Below, in pieces: positions 33,901 to 43,183 of a stretch of 64,000 nt of DNA. A program made the position numbers and the translations under genes. Numbering within the stretch: the stretch's first letter is position 1; the number at the start of each line of letters is the position of its first letter. The stretch is from Sphingobium xanthum (GTDB taxonomy: Bacteria > Pseudomonadota > Alphaproteobacteria > Sphingomonadales > Sphingomonadaceae), in assembly GCF_019737615.1 (NCBI RefSeq), contig NZ_JAHKKS010000001.1:248001-312000 (forward strand), in the 5' to 3' direction. Under the pieces are notes generated by a model, which was given only the letters and a program-made list of their open reading frames with translations, was not told the DNA's origin and searched no databases.

Positions 33901-34475
33901 GCCCGGCTGCCGGGCTTCGTTGCCGGGATCGCGGCCAGCTCGGGCGGCAGATCGTCCGGATCGTAGACCGGGAAATTGAGGCTGACGAGCGGGAAGAACG
34001 GTACGCCGAGATTGGCGTCGCCCGCCGAGCGATCAACGAGGGCGGCTTCGGCGATGACCTCGCCGCCCGCCGCGCGCACCGCATCCATCGCCTGGCGCGA
34101 GGAGAGGCCAGTCGTGACGACATCCTCGACCATCAGAACTTTCTGGCCCGGTGTGATGTCGAAGCCACGGCGGAAGATGAACGTGCCGTGCGGCCGCTCG
34201 AGGAACAGGGCGTCGCAATTCAGCGCGCGGCCCATTTCATGGCCGATGATGATGCCGCCCATGGCCGGCGACACGACGATCTCGACCGCCGCGCGAATGT
34301 CGCGCGGCAGGCTCTGCGCCAGCGCGATAGCAAGGCGCGAGGCGCGCTCGGGGTTCATCAGAACCCGCGCGCATTGCAGATAATTGGCGCTGTGCTTGCC
34401 CGACGACAGCACGAAATGCCCCTGGAGGAGCGCTTCCGCCGTCCGGAATTCCGCAAGCACTTCTGATTCGGTCAT
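33897..34475 (-). CDS. pyrE: Orotate phosphoribosyltransferase
   Basis: 192 aa. Adds phosphoribose to orotate in pyrimidine synthesis. The PRPP-binding loop is [13 protein letters not shown]; the catalytic loop region follows [17 protein letters not shown]. The ATG at 34475 opens [21 protein letters not shown], the expected N-terminus; longer upstream reading is not plausible. It is the first gene of the five-gene operon. Confidence 0.95.
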   Translation of the reverse strand: MTESEVLAEFRTAEALLQGHFVLSSGKHSANYLQCARVLMNPERASRLAIALAQSLPRDIRAAVEIVVSPAMGGIIIGHEMGRALNCDALFLERPHGTFIFRRGFDITPGQKVLMVEDVVTTGLSSRQAMDAVRAAGGEVIAEAALVDRSAGDANLGVPFFPLVSLNFPVYDPDDLPPELAAIPATKPGSRA

Positions 34476-34561
34476 CGGTCCCCTGGTCCTCTCGCTCGTC
34501 GGCGGCAGATAGCGGGGGATGGGCCGACAATCAACGGCCCGAAAACCGGCGATATCAGTGC

Positions 34562-34590
34562 TTGAGGCATCGGGGATGCCTGCGTATAGG
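34562..34590 (+). promoter_or_regulatory. Candidate sigma-70 promoter for the cytochrome oxidase operon
   Basis: TTGAGG (34562-34567) and TATAGG (34585-34590), 17 bases apart, about 75 bp before the ctaC start. Found by eye. Confidence 0.45.
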
Positions 34591-34665
34591 GGCCGGAGAT
34601 GACAGAGGGGGGCCGCCGTTCCGCCTGGAACATAGCGGCCTGATATTGAAAGCAGGTCGGACCGC

Positions 34666-35700
34666 ATGAACAGAAGAATCAATGCCTTCATGATGGCGAT
34701 GGCCCTGGGGCTGAGCGCATTGGCGCCGTCCTCGGCCGTGGCGCAGGCAGAAGCGGCCCCCGCCGCCGCCAATGCGCAGGAGGCTCCCGCTGCCGCCGAG
34801 GCGTCGAATGCGGCGACGCCGGTCCCGGCTTATGAATATTCCAGGCCCGTCCAAGGCGTCGGCATGCCGCGCGAGGGCGAGGTCTATTTCCAGGAACAGG
34901 TGTCGCCGACCGGCCGCTATGCCTACTGGATGCACACTTGGATCCTGATGCCGGTCATCACCGTCATCTCGCTGTTCGTGCTCGCGCTGCTGCTCTGGGT
35001 TGTGGTGCGCTATCGCCGCGCCGCCAACCCGGTTGCCTCGCGCACGTCGCACAACACGGCGATCGAGATTGCCTGGACGCTGATCCCCGTCATCATCCTG
35101 GTCGCGATCGCGGTTCCATCGATCAAGCTGCTCGCGGCCCAGTTCAAGCCCGCGCCGAAGGAAGCGCTCACCGTCAAGGTGACCGGCTACCAGTGGTACT
35201 GGGGCTATGAATATGTCGATAACGGCATCGGCGAATATGTCTCGAACATGCTGACGCCGGAACAGGCGGCCGCCCGTGGCGAGCCCCGCCTGCTCGGCGC
35301 CGACAATCGCCTCGTCCTGCCCGTCGGCGTGCCGATCAAGCTGATCATCACCGCCGCGGACGTCATTCACAGCTTCTCCGTCCCCGCCTTCTGGGTGAAG
35401 GAAGACGCCGTGCCGGGCCGTCTCAACGAGAAGACCTTCACCATCGAGAAGCCGGGCGTCTATTATGGCGTCTGCTCCGAACTGTGCGGCGCGCGCCACG
35501 GCTTCATGCCGATCGCGGTCGAGGCGGTCAGCCCCGAGAAGTTCGCCCAGTGGGTCAAGTCGCAGGGCGGCACGATGAAGGGCGAGGCGGAAGCCGCCGC
35601 GCCTGCCGCAGCCGCTCCCGCCGCCGCAGCGCCGGCCGCCGCCGAGCCCGCTGCCGCCACCAATGCTGCCGCGCCCGCCGCGAACGCCACTGCTTCCTGA
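34666..35700 (+). CDS. ctaC: Cytochrome c oxidase subunit II
   Basis: 344 aa. A signal peptide (about 1-26, ending AVAQ) and an Ala/Pro-rich linker precede two membrane helices (about 87-110 and 124-146). The C-terminal cupredoxin domain has the CuA ligands: a His in ADVIHSFSVPAF and the CSELCGARHGFMP motif with two Cys, His and Met. CuA takes electrons from cytochrome c. A long Ala/Pro tail (about 310-344) ends the protein. Starts at ATG 34666 and leads the ctaC-ctaD operon. Confidence 0.97.
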   Translation: MNRRINAFMMAMALGLSALAPSSAVAQAEAAPAAANAQEAPAAAEASNAATPVPAYEYSRPVQGVGMPREGEVYFQEQVSPTGRYAYWMHTWILMPVITVISLFVLALLLWVVVRYRRAANPVASRTSHNTAIEIAWTLIPVIILVAIAVPSIKLLAAQFKPAPKEALTVKVTGYQWYWGYEYVDNGIGEYVSNMLTPEQAAARGEPRLLGADNRLVLPVGVPIKLIITAADVIHSFSVPAFWVKEDAVPGRLNEKTFTIEKPGVYYGVCSELCGARHGFMPIAVEAVSPEKFAQWVKSQGGTMKGEAEAAAPAAAAPAAAAPAAAEPAAATNAAAPAANATAS

Positions 35701-35711
35701 GGTAATCGACC

Positions 35712-37397
35712 ATGAGCACCACCACCGCAGATGATTTCCACGGCGCACATGCGCACGATCATCATGACGCCGACCACAAGCCGGGCTTCTTCGCCCGCTG
35801 GTTCATGTCGACCAACCACAAGGACATCGGCACGCTCTATCTGATCTTCGCGATCATCGCCGGCGTGATCGGCGGCGCGATCTCGGGCCTGATGCGTTAC
35901 GAACTGCGCGAGCCGGGCATCCAGTTCTTGCAGCTCTGGGCGCAATATTCGGACGGTTCGGGCGCCACGATCGACCAGGCCTATCACCTCTGGAACGTGC
36001 TGATCACCGCGCACGGCCTGATCATGGTGTTCTTCATGGTCATGCCCGCCATCATCGGCGGCTTCGGCAACTGGTTCGTGCCGATCATGATCGGCGCGCC
36101 GGACATGGCCTTCCCGCGCATGAACAATATCAGCTTCTGGCTGCTCATTCCGGCCTTCCTGCTGCTGCTCGGCTCGACCTTCGTTCCCGGTGGCACCGGC
36201 AATGGCGCGGGCGTCGGCTGGACGGTCTATGCGCCGCTCTCGACGAGCGGGTCCGCAGGGCCGGCTGTCGACATGGCCATTCTTTCGCTGCACATCGCGG
36301 GCGCAAGTTCGATCCTGGGTGCGGTCAACTTCATCACCACGATTTTCAACATGCGCGCGCCGGGCATGACCCTGCACAAGATGCCGCTGTTCGTCTGGTC
36401 GGTGCTCGTGACCGCCTTCCTGCTGCTGCTGGCTCTCCCGGTCCTCGCCGCCGCTATCACCATGCTCCTGACCGATCGTAACTTCGGCACCGTCTTCTAT
36501 GACGCGGCCGGTGGCGGCGACCCGGTGCTCTATCAGCACCTTTTCTGGTTCTTCGGTCATCCCGAAGTGTACATCATGATCCTGCCGGGCTTCGGCATCG
36601 TCAGCCAGATCGTCTCGACCTTCAGCCGCAAGCCGGTGTTCGGCTATCTCGGCATGGCCTATGCCATGGTCGCGATCGGCGTGGTCGGCTTCATCGTGTG
36701 GGCGCACCACATGTTCACGACCGGCATGACCGCCAACGTGAAGATGTACTTCACCGCCGCCACGATGGTCATCGCGGTCCCCACAGGCGTGAAGATCTTC
36801 TCCTGGGTCGCGACGATGTGGGGCGGCTCGCTGAGCTTCAAGACCCCGATGATCTGGGCGCTCGGCTTCATCTTCATGTTCACCGTTGGCGGCGTGACCG
36901 GCGTCGTGCTCGCCAATGGTGGCATCGACGACAATCTGCACGACACCTATTATGTGGTGGCGCACTTCCACTATGTGCTCTCGCTGGGCGCCGTGTTCTC
37001 GCTCTTCGCCGGTTTCTACTACTGGTTCCCGAAGATGAGTGGCCGCATGTACAGCGAGTTCCTCGGTCAGCTGCACTTCTGGGTGTTCTTCCTGGGCGTG
37101 AACATCCTGTTCTTCCCCATGCACTTCCTGGGCATGAGCGGCATGCAGCGCCGCGTTCCGGACTATACGGACGCGCTCGCCTACTGGAACGGCATCGCGA
37201 CCCATGGTTATGAGATCATGGCCGTCGGCGTCGGCATCTGGTTCGTGAACATCATCTACACGTTCGTCGCCGGCAAGAAGGCCGAGGGCAATCCGTGGGG
37301 TGAAGGCGCGACGACGCTGGAATGGACGCTGTCCAGCCCGCCGCCTTACCACCAGTTCGAGACGCTGCCGGTCATCGACGACAACGGTCACCACTGA
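35712..37397 (+). CDS. ctaD: Cytochrome c oxidase subunit I (aa3-type)
   Basis: 561 aa with about 12 membrane helices. The catalytic subunit that reduces oxygen at heme a3-CuB and pumps protons. [16 protein letters not shown] has the CuB His, the cross-linked Tyr region and the D-channel Glu; AHHMFTTG provides the next two CuB His; [15 protein letters not shown] binds both hemes. [13 protein letters not shown] marks the K-channel region. The Glu in GHPEVY marks a type A1 oxidase. It follows ctaC after 11 bases. Confidence 0.98.
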   Translation: MSTTTADDFHGAHAHDHHDADHKPGFFARWFMSTNHKDIGTLYLIFAIIAGVIGGAISGLMRYELREPGIQFLQLWAQYSDGSGATIDQAYHLWNVLITAHGLIMVFFMVMPAIIGGFGNWFVPIMIGAPDMAFPRMNNISFWLLIPAFLLLLGSTFVPGGTGNGAGVGWTVYAPLSTSGSAGPAVDMAILSLHIAGASSILGAVNFITTIFNMRAPGMTLHKMPLFVWSVLVTAFLLLLALPVLAAAITMLLTDRNFGTVFYDAAGGGDPVLYQHLFWFFGHPEVYIMILPGFGIVSQIVSTFSRKPVFGYLGMAYAMVAIGVVGFIVWAHHMFTTGMTANVKMYFTAATMVIAVPTGVKIFSWVATMWGGSLSFKTPMIWALGFIFMFTVGGVTGVVLANGGIDDNLHDTYYVVAHFHYVLSLGAVFSLFAGFYYWFPKMSGRMYSEFLGQLHFWVFFLGVNILFFPMHFLGMSGMQRRVPDYTDALAYWNGIATHGYEIMAVGVGIWFVNIIYTFVAGKKAEGNPWGEGATTLEWTLSSPPPYHQFETLPVIDDNGHH

Positions 37398-37448
37398 TCG
37401 GATCGATGGCCGAGCCGCGAGGACGCGGTAAGGCAAGACAAGAGAGGG

Positions 37449-37474
37449 GGCGAGGGCGCTGCGGCGCTCTCGCC
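37449..37474 (+). terminator. Hairpin between ctaD and ctaB
   Basis: An 11-bp stem (one G-T pair) GGCGAGGGCGC/GCGCTCTCGCC with a 4-base loop in the 115-bp gap. It lacks a clear T-tract, so it more likely attenuates or stabilises the ctaCD message than fully ends it. Confidence 0.5.
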
Positions 37475-37512
37475 GCCCTGTTAAACAGATGAAGCGATTT
37501 TGAGGCCCGGTT

Positions 37513-38448
37513 TTGGCAACGAATGCATCCCTGCTGACTGACGAGGCGCCGGTGTCCTCCGTGCCGATGCCGGCGGAGTGGCGCGATTTCGTCGCGCTGA
37601 CCAAGCCGCGCGTGATGACGCTCGTCGTCTTCACGGGCCTCTGCGGTCTGCTGGTCGCGCCGGGCCATATCGCGCCGATCCTCGGCTTCACCGCGATCCT
37701 CTGCATCGCGCTCGGCGCAGGGGCTGCCGGCGCACTCAACCAATGGTATGAGGCGGACCGCGATGCGCGGATGAAGCGCACGGCCGCCCGTCCGCTGCCT
37801 GCCGGCCGCATGGACCGCGAGAGCGCACTGCATTTCGGCGTGGGCCTGTCCTTCTTCTCGGTGCTGCTGATGGGCTTTGCGACCAACTGGTTCGCGGCCT
37901 GCATCCTGGCCGTGTCGATCCTCTTCTACGTGTTCGTCTACACAATCTGGCTGAAGCCGCGCACGGCGCAGAACATCGTCATAGGCGGTGCCGCTGGTGC
38001 GTTCCCGCCGCTGATCGGCTGGGCGGCGGTGACGGGCGACGTCGCGGCGTTGCCCTTTGCCTTGTTCATGTTGATCTTCTTCTGGACCCCGCCGCATTTC
38101 TGGGCGCTCGCTCTGTTCGTCCGCATGGATTATGCCAATGCAGGCATCCCGATGCTGCCCGTTGTTGCGGGCGAGCGCGTCACGCGCCGGCAGATCCTCT
38201 TCTACACCAGCATCATGGCCGCCGCCGCAATGGCGCCGGTGCTGCTGGAGCTCACCGGCCTCGTCTATGGCCTGACCGCCTTCATCGCTACCGCGATCTT
38301 CGCCGTCATGGCCTTCCAGGTTTCGCTCAGCCGCGAGACGGACCCCGCAAAGATGATCCCGGAACGGCGGCTGTTCAAATATTCGGTGCTCTATCTCTTC
38401 CTCATCTTCGGCGCGGTCGTCGTCGATCACTGGGTGTACGCTGCATGA
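37513..38448 (+). CDS. ctaB: Protoheme IX farnesyltransferase (heme o synthase)
   Basis: 311 aa with about nine membrane helices. Adds a farnesyl tail to heme b to make heme o, the precursor of heme a. The first conserved block is [38 protein letters not shown] holds the Asp-rich Mg-diphosphate site; later [16 protein letters not shown] is the second. The start is probably TTG at 37513 (an internal ATG at 37567 would drop 18 residues). Its stop overlaps the next ATG. Confidence 0.93.
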   Translation: MATNASLLTDEAPVSSVPMPAEWRDFVALTKPRVMTLVVFTGLCGLLVAPGHIAPILGFTAILCIALGAGAAGALNQWYEADRDARMKRTAARPLPAGRMDRESALHFGVGLSFFSVLLMGFATNWFAACILAVSILFYVFVYTIWLKPRTAQNIVIGGAAGAFPPLIGWAAVTGDVAALPFALFMLIFFWTPPHFWALALFVRMDYANAGIPMLPVVAGERVTRRQILFYTSIMAAAAMAPVLLELTGLVYGLTAFIATAIFAVMAFQVSLSRETDPAKMIPERRLFKYSVLYLFLIFGAVVVDHWVYAA

Positions 38449-38567
38449 CCCCGGAAGAGCAGAAGATCATCCAGGAGCGGCAGCGCTCGCGCGCGCTCAT
38501 CATGGCATTGGTGCTGTTCGCGCTCGTCGTCCTGTTCTTCGGTATCACCATCGCGAAGATGTCCTGA
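38445..38567 (+). CDS. Small single-TM protein of the cox operon (CoxF-like)
   Basis: 40 aa. A charged N-terminus ([17 protein letters not shown]) then one membrane helix (about 18-37, [20 protein letters not shown]). ATG overlaps the ctaB stop (ATGA) and its stop is one base before the ctaG ATG. A small protein in this position is conserved in alphaproteobacterial cox operons and is sometimes called CoxF. Its role in oxidase assembly is inferred from position. Confidence 0.8.
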   Translation: MTPEEQKIIQERQRSRALIMALVLFALVVLFFGITIAKMS

Positions 38568-38568
38568 T

Positions 38569-39147
38569 ATGACCAGCCTCACAAAGTCCCGCCCCGGCAA
38601 CCGGCGCACGGCATTGATTGCCGGGCTGATCGCGCTCGCGATGCTCGGCCTCGGCTTCGCGTCGGTACCGCTCTATCGCCTGTTCTGTCAGGTCACCGGC
38701 TTCGGCGGCACGACGCAGCGCGCGACGGCGGAGGAAGCGCAGGTTGCCTCGCAGACCGTGCAGAGCGGCACGCGCCAGCTTTCGATCCGGTTCGATTCCA
38801 ACACGGCCAATGGCCTGCCCTGGGATTTCTATCCCGAGAAGCGCACGGTGACGGTGGGTGTCGGTGGCAAGTCGATGGCGATCTTCATCGCCAAGAACCA
38901 TAGCGACAAGCCGGTGAAGGGCCGCGCGGTGTTCAACGTGACGCCCGAAGCGGCCGGATCCTATTTCACCAAGATCGAATGCTTCTGCTTCACCGAGCAG
39001 ACGCTCAAGCCCGGGCAGGAAGTCCGCATGCCCGTGCTCTTCTATGTCGACAAGAAAATCCTCGACGACAAGGACAACAAGGATGTCGAGGAAATCACCT
39101 TGAGTTACACCTTCTACCCGGTTGAGAAGCCGGGCGACGACAGCTAA
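38569..39147 (+). CDS. ctaG: Cytochrome c oxidase assembly protein CtaG/Cox11
   Basis: 192 aa. One N-terminal membrane helix (about 15-35) and a periplasmic domain with the Cu-binding CFCFTEQ motif and LFYVDKK. Delivers copper to CuB of subunit I. Sits one base after the CoxF-like gene and 41 bases before ctaE. Confidence 0.95.
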   Translation: MTSLTKSRPGNRRTALIAGLIALAMLGLGFASVPLYRLFCQVTGFGGTTQRATAEEAQVASQTVQSGTRQLSIRFDSNTANGLPWDFYPEKRTVTVGVGGKSMAIFIAKNHSDKPVKGRAVFNVTPEAAGSYFTKIECFCFTEQTLKPGQEVRMPVLFYVDKKILDDKDNKDVEEITLSYTFYPVEKPGDDS

Positions 39148-39188
39148 ACAGGCGCGCACGCAAGAGCGCTCAGATACGGGGAACATAC

Positions 39189-40019
39189 ATGGCCGGCGCC
39201 AAGAACCACGATTATCATATTCTTCCGCCCGCGATCACGCCGCTGCTCGGCGCGATCTCGGCCTTCGTGATGGCGATAGGCGCGGTCGCCTGGATGCACC
39301 CGGCTGAAATGGGTAGCTGGGGCGGTGCGGGCTTCATCATCGGCCTGCTCGGCGTGCTTGCCGTGATGTTCATGTGGTGGTCGGACGTGATCCGCGAGGC
39401 TCATGCCGGCGATCATACCCCGGTCGTGCAGCTCCACCTGCGCTACGGCATGATTCTGTTCATCGCCTCGGAAGTCATGTTCTTCGTCGGCTGGTTCTGG
39501 GCCTTCTTCGATTTCTCGCTGTTCCCCAGCGAATTGCCGCCGATCGACGGCCTCTTCCCGTCCAAGGGCATCGAGACGCTCAGCGCTTTCGAACTGCCGC
39601 TGCTCAACACGCTGATCCTGCTCTGCTCGGGCACTACGGTCACCTGGGCGCACCACGCGCTCATCCATGGCGATCGCGACGGCCTCAAGAAGGGCCTGTG
39701 GCTGACGATCCTGCTCGGCGCGCTGTTCACGGCCATCCAGGCCTATGAATATATGCACGCGCCCTTCGCCTTCGGCACGACGCCTTATGGCTCGGCCTTC
39801 TATATGGCGACCGGCTTCCACGGCTTCCACGTGCTGGTTGGCACGATCTTCCTGATCGTCTGCCTCGTGCGCGCCTATAAGGGCCACTTCACGCCCCGCC
39901 AGCATTTCGGGTTCGAAGCTGCAGCGTGGTACTGGCACTTCGTCGACGTGGTGTGGCTGTTCCTCTTCGTCGCCGTCTATGTCTGGGGCGGCTGGGGAGC
40001 CCCGGTCCACGCCGGCTGA
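39189..40019 (+). CDS. ctaE: Cytochrome c oxidase subunit III
   Basis: 276 aa with about seven membrane helices. [16 protein letters not shown] opens the protein and the family motifs [31 protein letters not shown] and [14 protein letters not shown] are intact. It stabilises subunit I and proton uptake. ATG at 39189. Confidence 0.97.
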   Translation: MAGAKNHDYHILPPAITPLLGAISAFVMAIGAVAWMHPAEMGSWGGAGFIIGLLGVLAVMFMWWSDVIREAHAGDHTPVVQLHLRYGMILFIASEVMFFVGWFWAFFDFSLFPSELPPIDGLFPSKGIETLSAFELPLLNTLILLCSGTTVTWAHHALIHGDRDGLKKGLWLTILLGALFTAIQAYEYMHAPFAFGTTPYGSAFYMATGFHGFHVLVGTIFLIVCLVRAYKGHFTPRQHFGFEAAAWYWHFVDVVWLFLFVAVYVWGGWGAPVHAG

Positions 40020-40029
40020 TAGCGCTTCG

Positions 40030-40575
40030 ATGGCCCGGCCGATGATGACGCCCGATTTTCATCTGGCGCAGATCAACATTGGCCGGCTCGTCGCTCCCAG
40101 GGGCGATCCGCGCGTCCAGCCTTTCTTCGAGGCGCTCGACAGCATCAATGCGCTGGCCGAAGCCTCGCCCGGCTTCGTCTGGCGGCTCAAGGACGATGAC
40201 GGCATCGGGGCCGGCCGTGGCGTCGGCAATGCGACTGCCATCGCCATCGGCCCCGACCCGCTGCTCATTCCCAATATGTCCGTCTGGCAGGATGCCGATG
40301 CTTTGTTCGACTTCGTCTATCGCAGCGCCCACACGCCGGTGATGGCGCGGCGGCGTGAGTATTTCGCGCGTTTCGACGGGGCTTATCAGGCGCTGTGGTG
40401 GATTCCCGCGGGCACCGTGCCGACGCTGAGCGATGGCCTGTCGCGCCTGTGGCTGCTCGATCGCTTCGGCCCCTCGCCCGATGCCTTCACCTTCAAGGCC
40501 CGTTTCCCCGAGCCCGATCGTGCTGGCCCGCCGGCCGACATGCGGCCCGACCCGTGGTGCATGGGCAATGCCTGA
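40030..40575 (+). CDS. DUF3291 domain protein
   Basis: 181 aa, soluble. HLAQINIGRL and PGFVWRLKDDDG, then NMSVWQDADALFDFVYRSAH and WWIPAGTVPTLSDGLSRL match DUF3291, a dimeric alpha-beta barrel (ABM-like) fold. Its function is unknown. It lies within the oxidase operon between ctaE and the DUF983 gene, ending inside the start of the latter (8-bp overlap), so it is co-translated. Confidence 0.88.
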   Translation: MARPMMTPDFHLAQINIGRLVAPRGDPRVQPFFEALDSINALAEASPGFVWRLKDDDGIGAGRGVGNATAIAIGPDPLLIPNMSVWQDADALFDFVYRSAHTPVMARRREYFARFDGAYQALWWIPAGTVPTLSDGLSRLWLLDRFGPSPDAFTFKARFPEPDRAGPPADMRPDPWCMGNA

Positions 40576-40957
40576 ACCGACCGAACCCGCGCCTCCTACG
40601 CCGCTCGTCCGCGCCGCGCTCGCCGCGCGCTGTCCGCGCTGCGAGAACGGGCCGCTCTTCGCAGGCTGGGTAACCTTCGCGCCCAAGTGCCGGGCGTGCG
40701 GGCTGGATATAGCGGCCTTCAACGTCGGCGACGGGCCGGCGGCCTTCCTCATCCTCATCGTGGGGGGCCTGATCACGGCGCTGGCGCTCATGGTCCAGCT
40801 CGCGGCCGATCCGCCCTTCTGGGTCCATATCCTGCTCTGGGTGCCGCTCACCAGCCTGCTGGTCGTGTTGTGCCTGCGCGTGTCCAAGGCCGCGCTGCTC
40901 GTCCTCGAATATCGCAATCGCACCGGTGAAGCGCAGCGCAAGGAGCCGAGGGTGTGA
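40568..40957 (+). CDS. DUF983 membrane protein
   Basis: 129 aa. Two Cys pairs, CPRCENGPLF and CRACGLD, give a zinc-ribbon-like N-terminus, and two membrane helices follow (about 55-105). DUF983 proteins are regularly found with cytochrome oxidase genes. It overlaps DUF3291 and its stop overlaps the SURF1 start (GTGA). Confidence 0.9.
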   Translation: MPEPTEPAPPTPLVRAALAARCPRCENGPLFAGWVTFAPKCRACGLDIAAFNVGDGPAAFLILIVGGLITALALMVQLAADPPFWVHILLWVPLTSLLVVLCLRVSKAALLVLEYRNRTGEAQRKEPRV

Positions 40958-41601
40958 TTCGCAAGCTGCCGCTGATCCCCACGATCGTGGTAGCGGCGGC
41001 GATCCTGGTCATGATCGGCCTTGGCGTCTGGCAGCTTGGCCGCGCCGGGCAGAAGGACGCGGCGGTCGCGGCCTGGCGCGCCAACATATCGCTGCCCGAG
41101 ACGGCTTATCCCGTCGCCAATCCGGCCGATGAAAGCCTGATGTTCCGTCGCCTTGCGGCCCATTGCCTGCGCGTCGTGAGCTGGCAAGTGGTCGGCGGGC
41201 GCAGCGCGCAGGGCCAGCCCGGCTGGCGGCACATCGCGACCTGCGCGACCGGTGCGGAAGGGCCGGGCCTCGTCGTCGACATGGGTGTGAGCCAGGCGCC
41301 CGATGCGAAAGTGAGTTGGGCCGGCGGGCTGGTGCGCGGCCATGCGACGCATGAGCCCGACCAGCGGGCCTGGCTGGAGCGGCTGGCCGGCCATGCCTCG
41401 CCATTGCGCCTGATGATCGTCGCCGAGACGGCAGCGCCGGGTCTGACGCCGTCGGCAGCGCCCGATCCCGCGTCCGTGCCCAACAATCACCGCGCCTATA
41501 TGTGGCAATGGTTCTTCTTCGCGCTGGTCGCTGCAGTCATCTATGCTCTGGCCGTGCGCAAGCGGCTGCGCGAGACGACGCCGGAGCCGCCGCAGCCCTG
41601 A
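40954..41601 (+). CDS. SURF1-family oxidase assembly protein
   Basis: 215 aa. One helix near each end (about 8-24 and 188-206). LGVWQLGRAGQKDA is the N-terminal signature, and the C-terminal NNHRAYMWQWFFFALVAAVIY contains the conserved end block. Helps insert heme a into subunit I. GTG at 40954 overlaps the DUF983 stop. Confidence 0.92.
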   Translation: MIRKLPLIPTIVVAAAILVMIGLGVWQLGRAGQKDAAVAAWRANISLPETAYPVANPADESLMFRRLAAHCLRVVSWQVVGGRSAQGQPGWRHIATCATGAEGPGLVVDMGVSQAPDAKVSWAGGLVRGHATHEPDQRAWLERLAGHASPLRLMIVAETAAPGLTPSAAPDPASVPNNHRAYMWQWFFFALVAAVIYALAVRKRLRETTPEPPQP

Positions 41602-41656
41602 TCATCGCAGGCCTATCATTGCGCCCCCTGCAATCGGCCGCTAAGAGCGCCCGGTC

Positions 41657-43060
41657 ATGCAATATGTGAGCACCAGGGGGCGCGCGGGGGCGCTCGATTT
41701 CGAGGGCGCGACGCTGGCGGGGCTTGCGAGCGACGGCGGCCTGTACCTGCCCGAGCGCTGGCCGACCTTCACGGCGGACGAGTTCGCGGCGATGCGCGGC
41801 CTGTCTTACGTCGAAACAGCGGTGCGGGTGATCCTGCCCTTTGTCGGCGACAGCCTCACGGAAGAGGAACTGCGCGAGCTCTGCACGCAGGCTTATGGGC
41901 GTTTCGCCCACGCCGCGGTGACGCCGCTGGTTCAGCTCGATCACACCCATTGGCTGCTCGAGCTGTTCCATGGGCCGACCCTGGCCTTCAAGGACGTCGC
42001 GCTCCAGCTCCTCGGCTTGTTGTTCGAGAAGTTCCTCAGCCGCCGCGAGACACATCTGACGATCGTCGGCGCGACCTCGGGCGATACCGGATCGGCGGCG
42101 ATCGATGCGGTCGCGGGCCGCGCCAAGATCGATATCTTCATGCTGCATCCGGCCGGCCGCGTGTCGGATGTGCAGCGCCGCCAGATGACGACGGTGCTGG
42201 CGCCCAATGTCCACAACATCGCGATCGAGGGCAGCTTCGACGATGCGCAGGCGCTGGTGAAGCGCATGTTCAACGATGCGGACTTTGCCGGGCGCTTCGA
42301 TCTCTCGGCCGTGAACAGCATCAACTGGGCGCGGCTCGTCGCGCAAGTCGTCTATTATGTCTATGCGGCCGTGCGCCTCGGCGCGCCGGAGAAGAAAGTC
42401 GCCTTCGCGGTGCCGACCGGCAATTTCGGCGATGTGTTCGCCGGCTATGTCGCGGCGCAGATGGGCCTGCCGGTCGAGCGGCTGATCGTCGCGACCAACG
42501 TCAACGACATCCTCCATCGCGCGCTCAGCGAAGGCGATTACAGCCAGGGCACGGTGGTGCCGACGGCGACGCCGAGCATGGACATCCAGGTCTCCTCGAA
42601 TTTCGAGCGCCTGCTGTTCGATCTGGGCGGGCGCGATGGCCTCGCGCTGGCCGATCAGATGAAGGGCTTCGAGAGCACGCGGGCGATGCGCCTCACCAAT
42701 GCGCAGCGCGAAGGCGCCTCGGCGCTGTTTGGATCCGCGCGCATCGATGCCGATGGCATGTCGCGCGCCATGCGCTGGGCCTATGATGCTGCCGACCAGA
42801 TCATCGATCCGCATACGGCTGTGGGGCTTGCCGCCGCGCATGCCGCCGATCTCGATCCCTCGGTGCCGGTCGTGACGCTGGCGACCGCGCATGCCGCCAA
42901 GTTCCGCGATGCCGTCGAGCGCGCCACGGGCACGCGCCCGTCGCTGCCTTCGCGCGCCGGCGATCTCTTCGGTCGCGAAGAGCGCTATGCGACGCTGCCG
43001 GCGACCTTCGAGGCGGTCACTGCCTATGTCGCCGAGCGGGCCGTCCCGCGCCGTGGCTGA
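41657..43060 (+). CDS. thrC: Threonine synthase
   Basis: 467 aa. PLP enzyme making threonine from phosphohomoserine. MQYVSTRGRAGALDFEGATL is the usual start, the PLP Lys is in GPTLAFKDVALQ, and VGATSGDTGSAAI binds phosphate. It follows the oxidase block after 55 bases and is commonly found there in sphingomonads. Confidence 0.96.
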   Translation: MQYVSTRGRAGALDFEGATLAGLASDGGLYLPERWPTFTADEFAAMRGLSYVETAVRVILPFVGDSLTEEELRELCTQAYGRFAHAAVTPLVQLDHTHWLLELFHGPTLAFKDVALQLLGLLFEKFLSRRETHLTIVGATSGDTGSAAIDAVAGRAKIDIFMLHPAGRVSDVQRRQMTTVLAPNVHNIAIEGSFDDAQALVKRMFNDADFAGRFDLSAVNSINWARLVAQVVYYVYAAVRLGAPEKKVAFAVPTGNFGDVFAGYVAAQMGLPVERLIVATNVNDILHRALSEGDYSQGTVVPTATPSMDIQVSSNFERLLFDLGGRDGLALADQMKGFESTRAMRLTNAQREGASALFGSARIDADGMSRAMRWAYDAADQIIDPHTAVGLAAAHAADLDPSVPVVTLATAHAAKFRDAVERATGTRPSLPSRAGDLFGREERYATLPATFEAVTAYVAERAVPRRG

Positions 43061-43076
43061 GAAGCTCTTCCTCAAG

Positions 43077-43169
43077 CCCCTCCCCTTCAGGGGAGGGGTT
43101 GGGGTGGGGCTCAACGTCGCAGATCGCTGCGCGACACCCACCCCCTACCCCTCCCTTGAAAGGGAGGGG
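43077..43169. repeat. Paired REP-like palindromes between thrC and rRNA methyltransferase
   Basis: CCCCTCCCCT-TC-AGGGGAGGGG (43077-43098) and CCCCTCCCTT-GA-AAGGGAGGGG (43148-43169) flank 49 bp with GGGTGGGG-like and CACCCAC arms. Same layout as 24614-24726; the TC centre is on one side and the GA centre on the other, so the two units are inverted copies. Confidence 0.75.
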
Positions 43170-43183
43170 CTTTTGGTGGTGCC

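Noticed and set aside
35463-37904. Open frame of 813 codons opposite ctaD/ctaB
   Set aside because: It is antisense to two certain genes, His/Asp/Arg-rich as expected from reversed GC-rich codons, and has no family motif or ribosome site.
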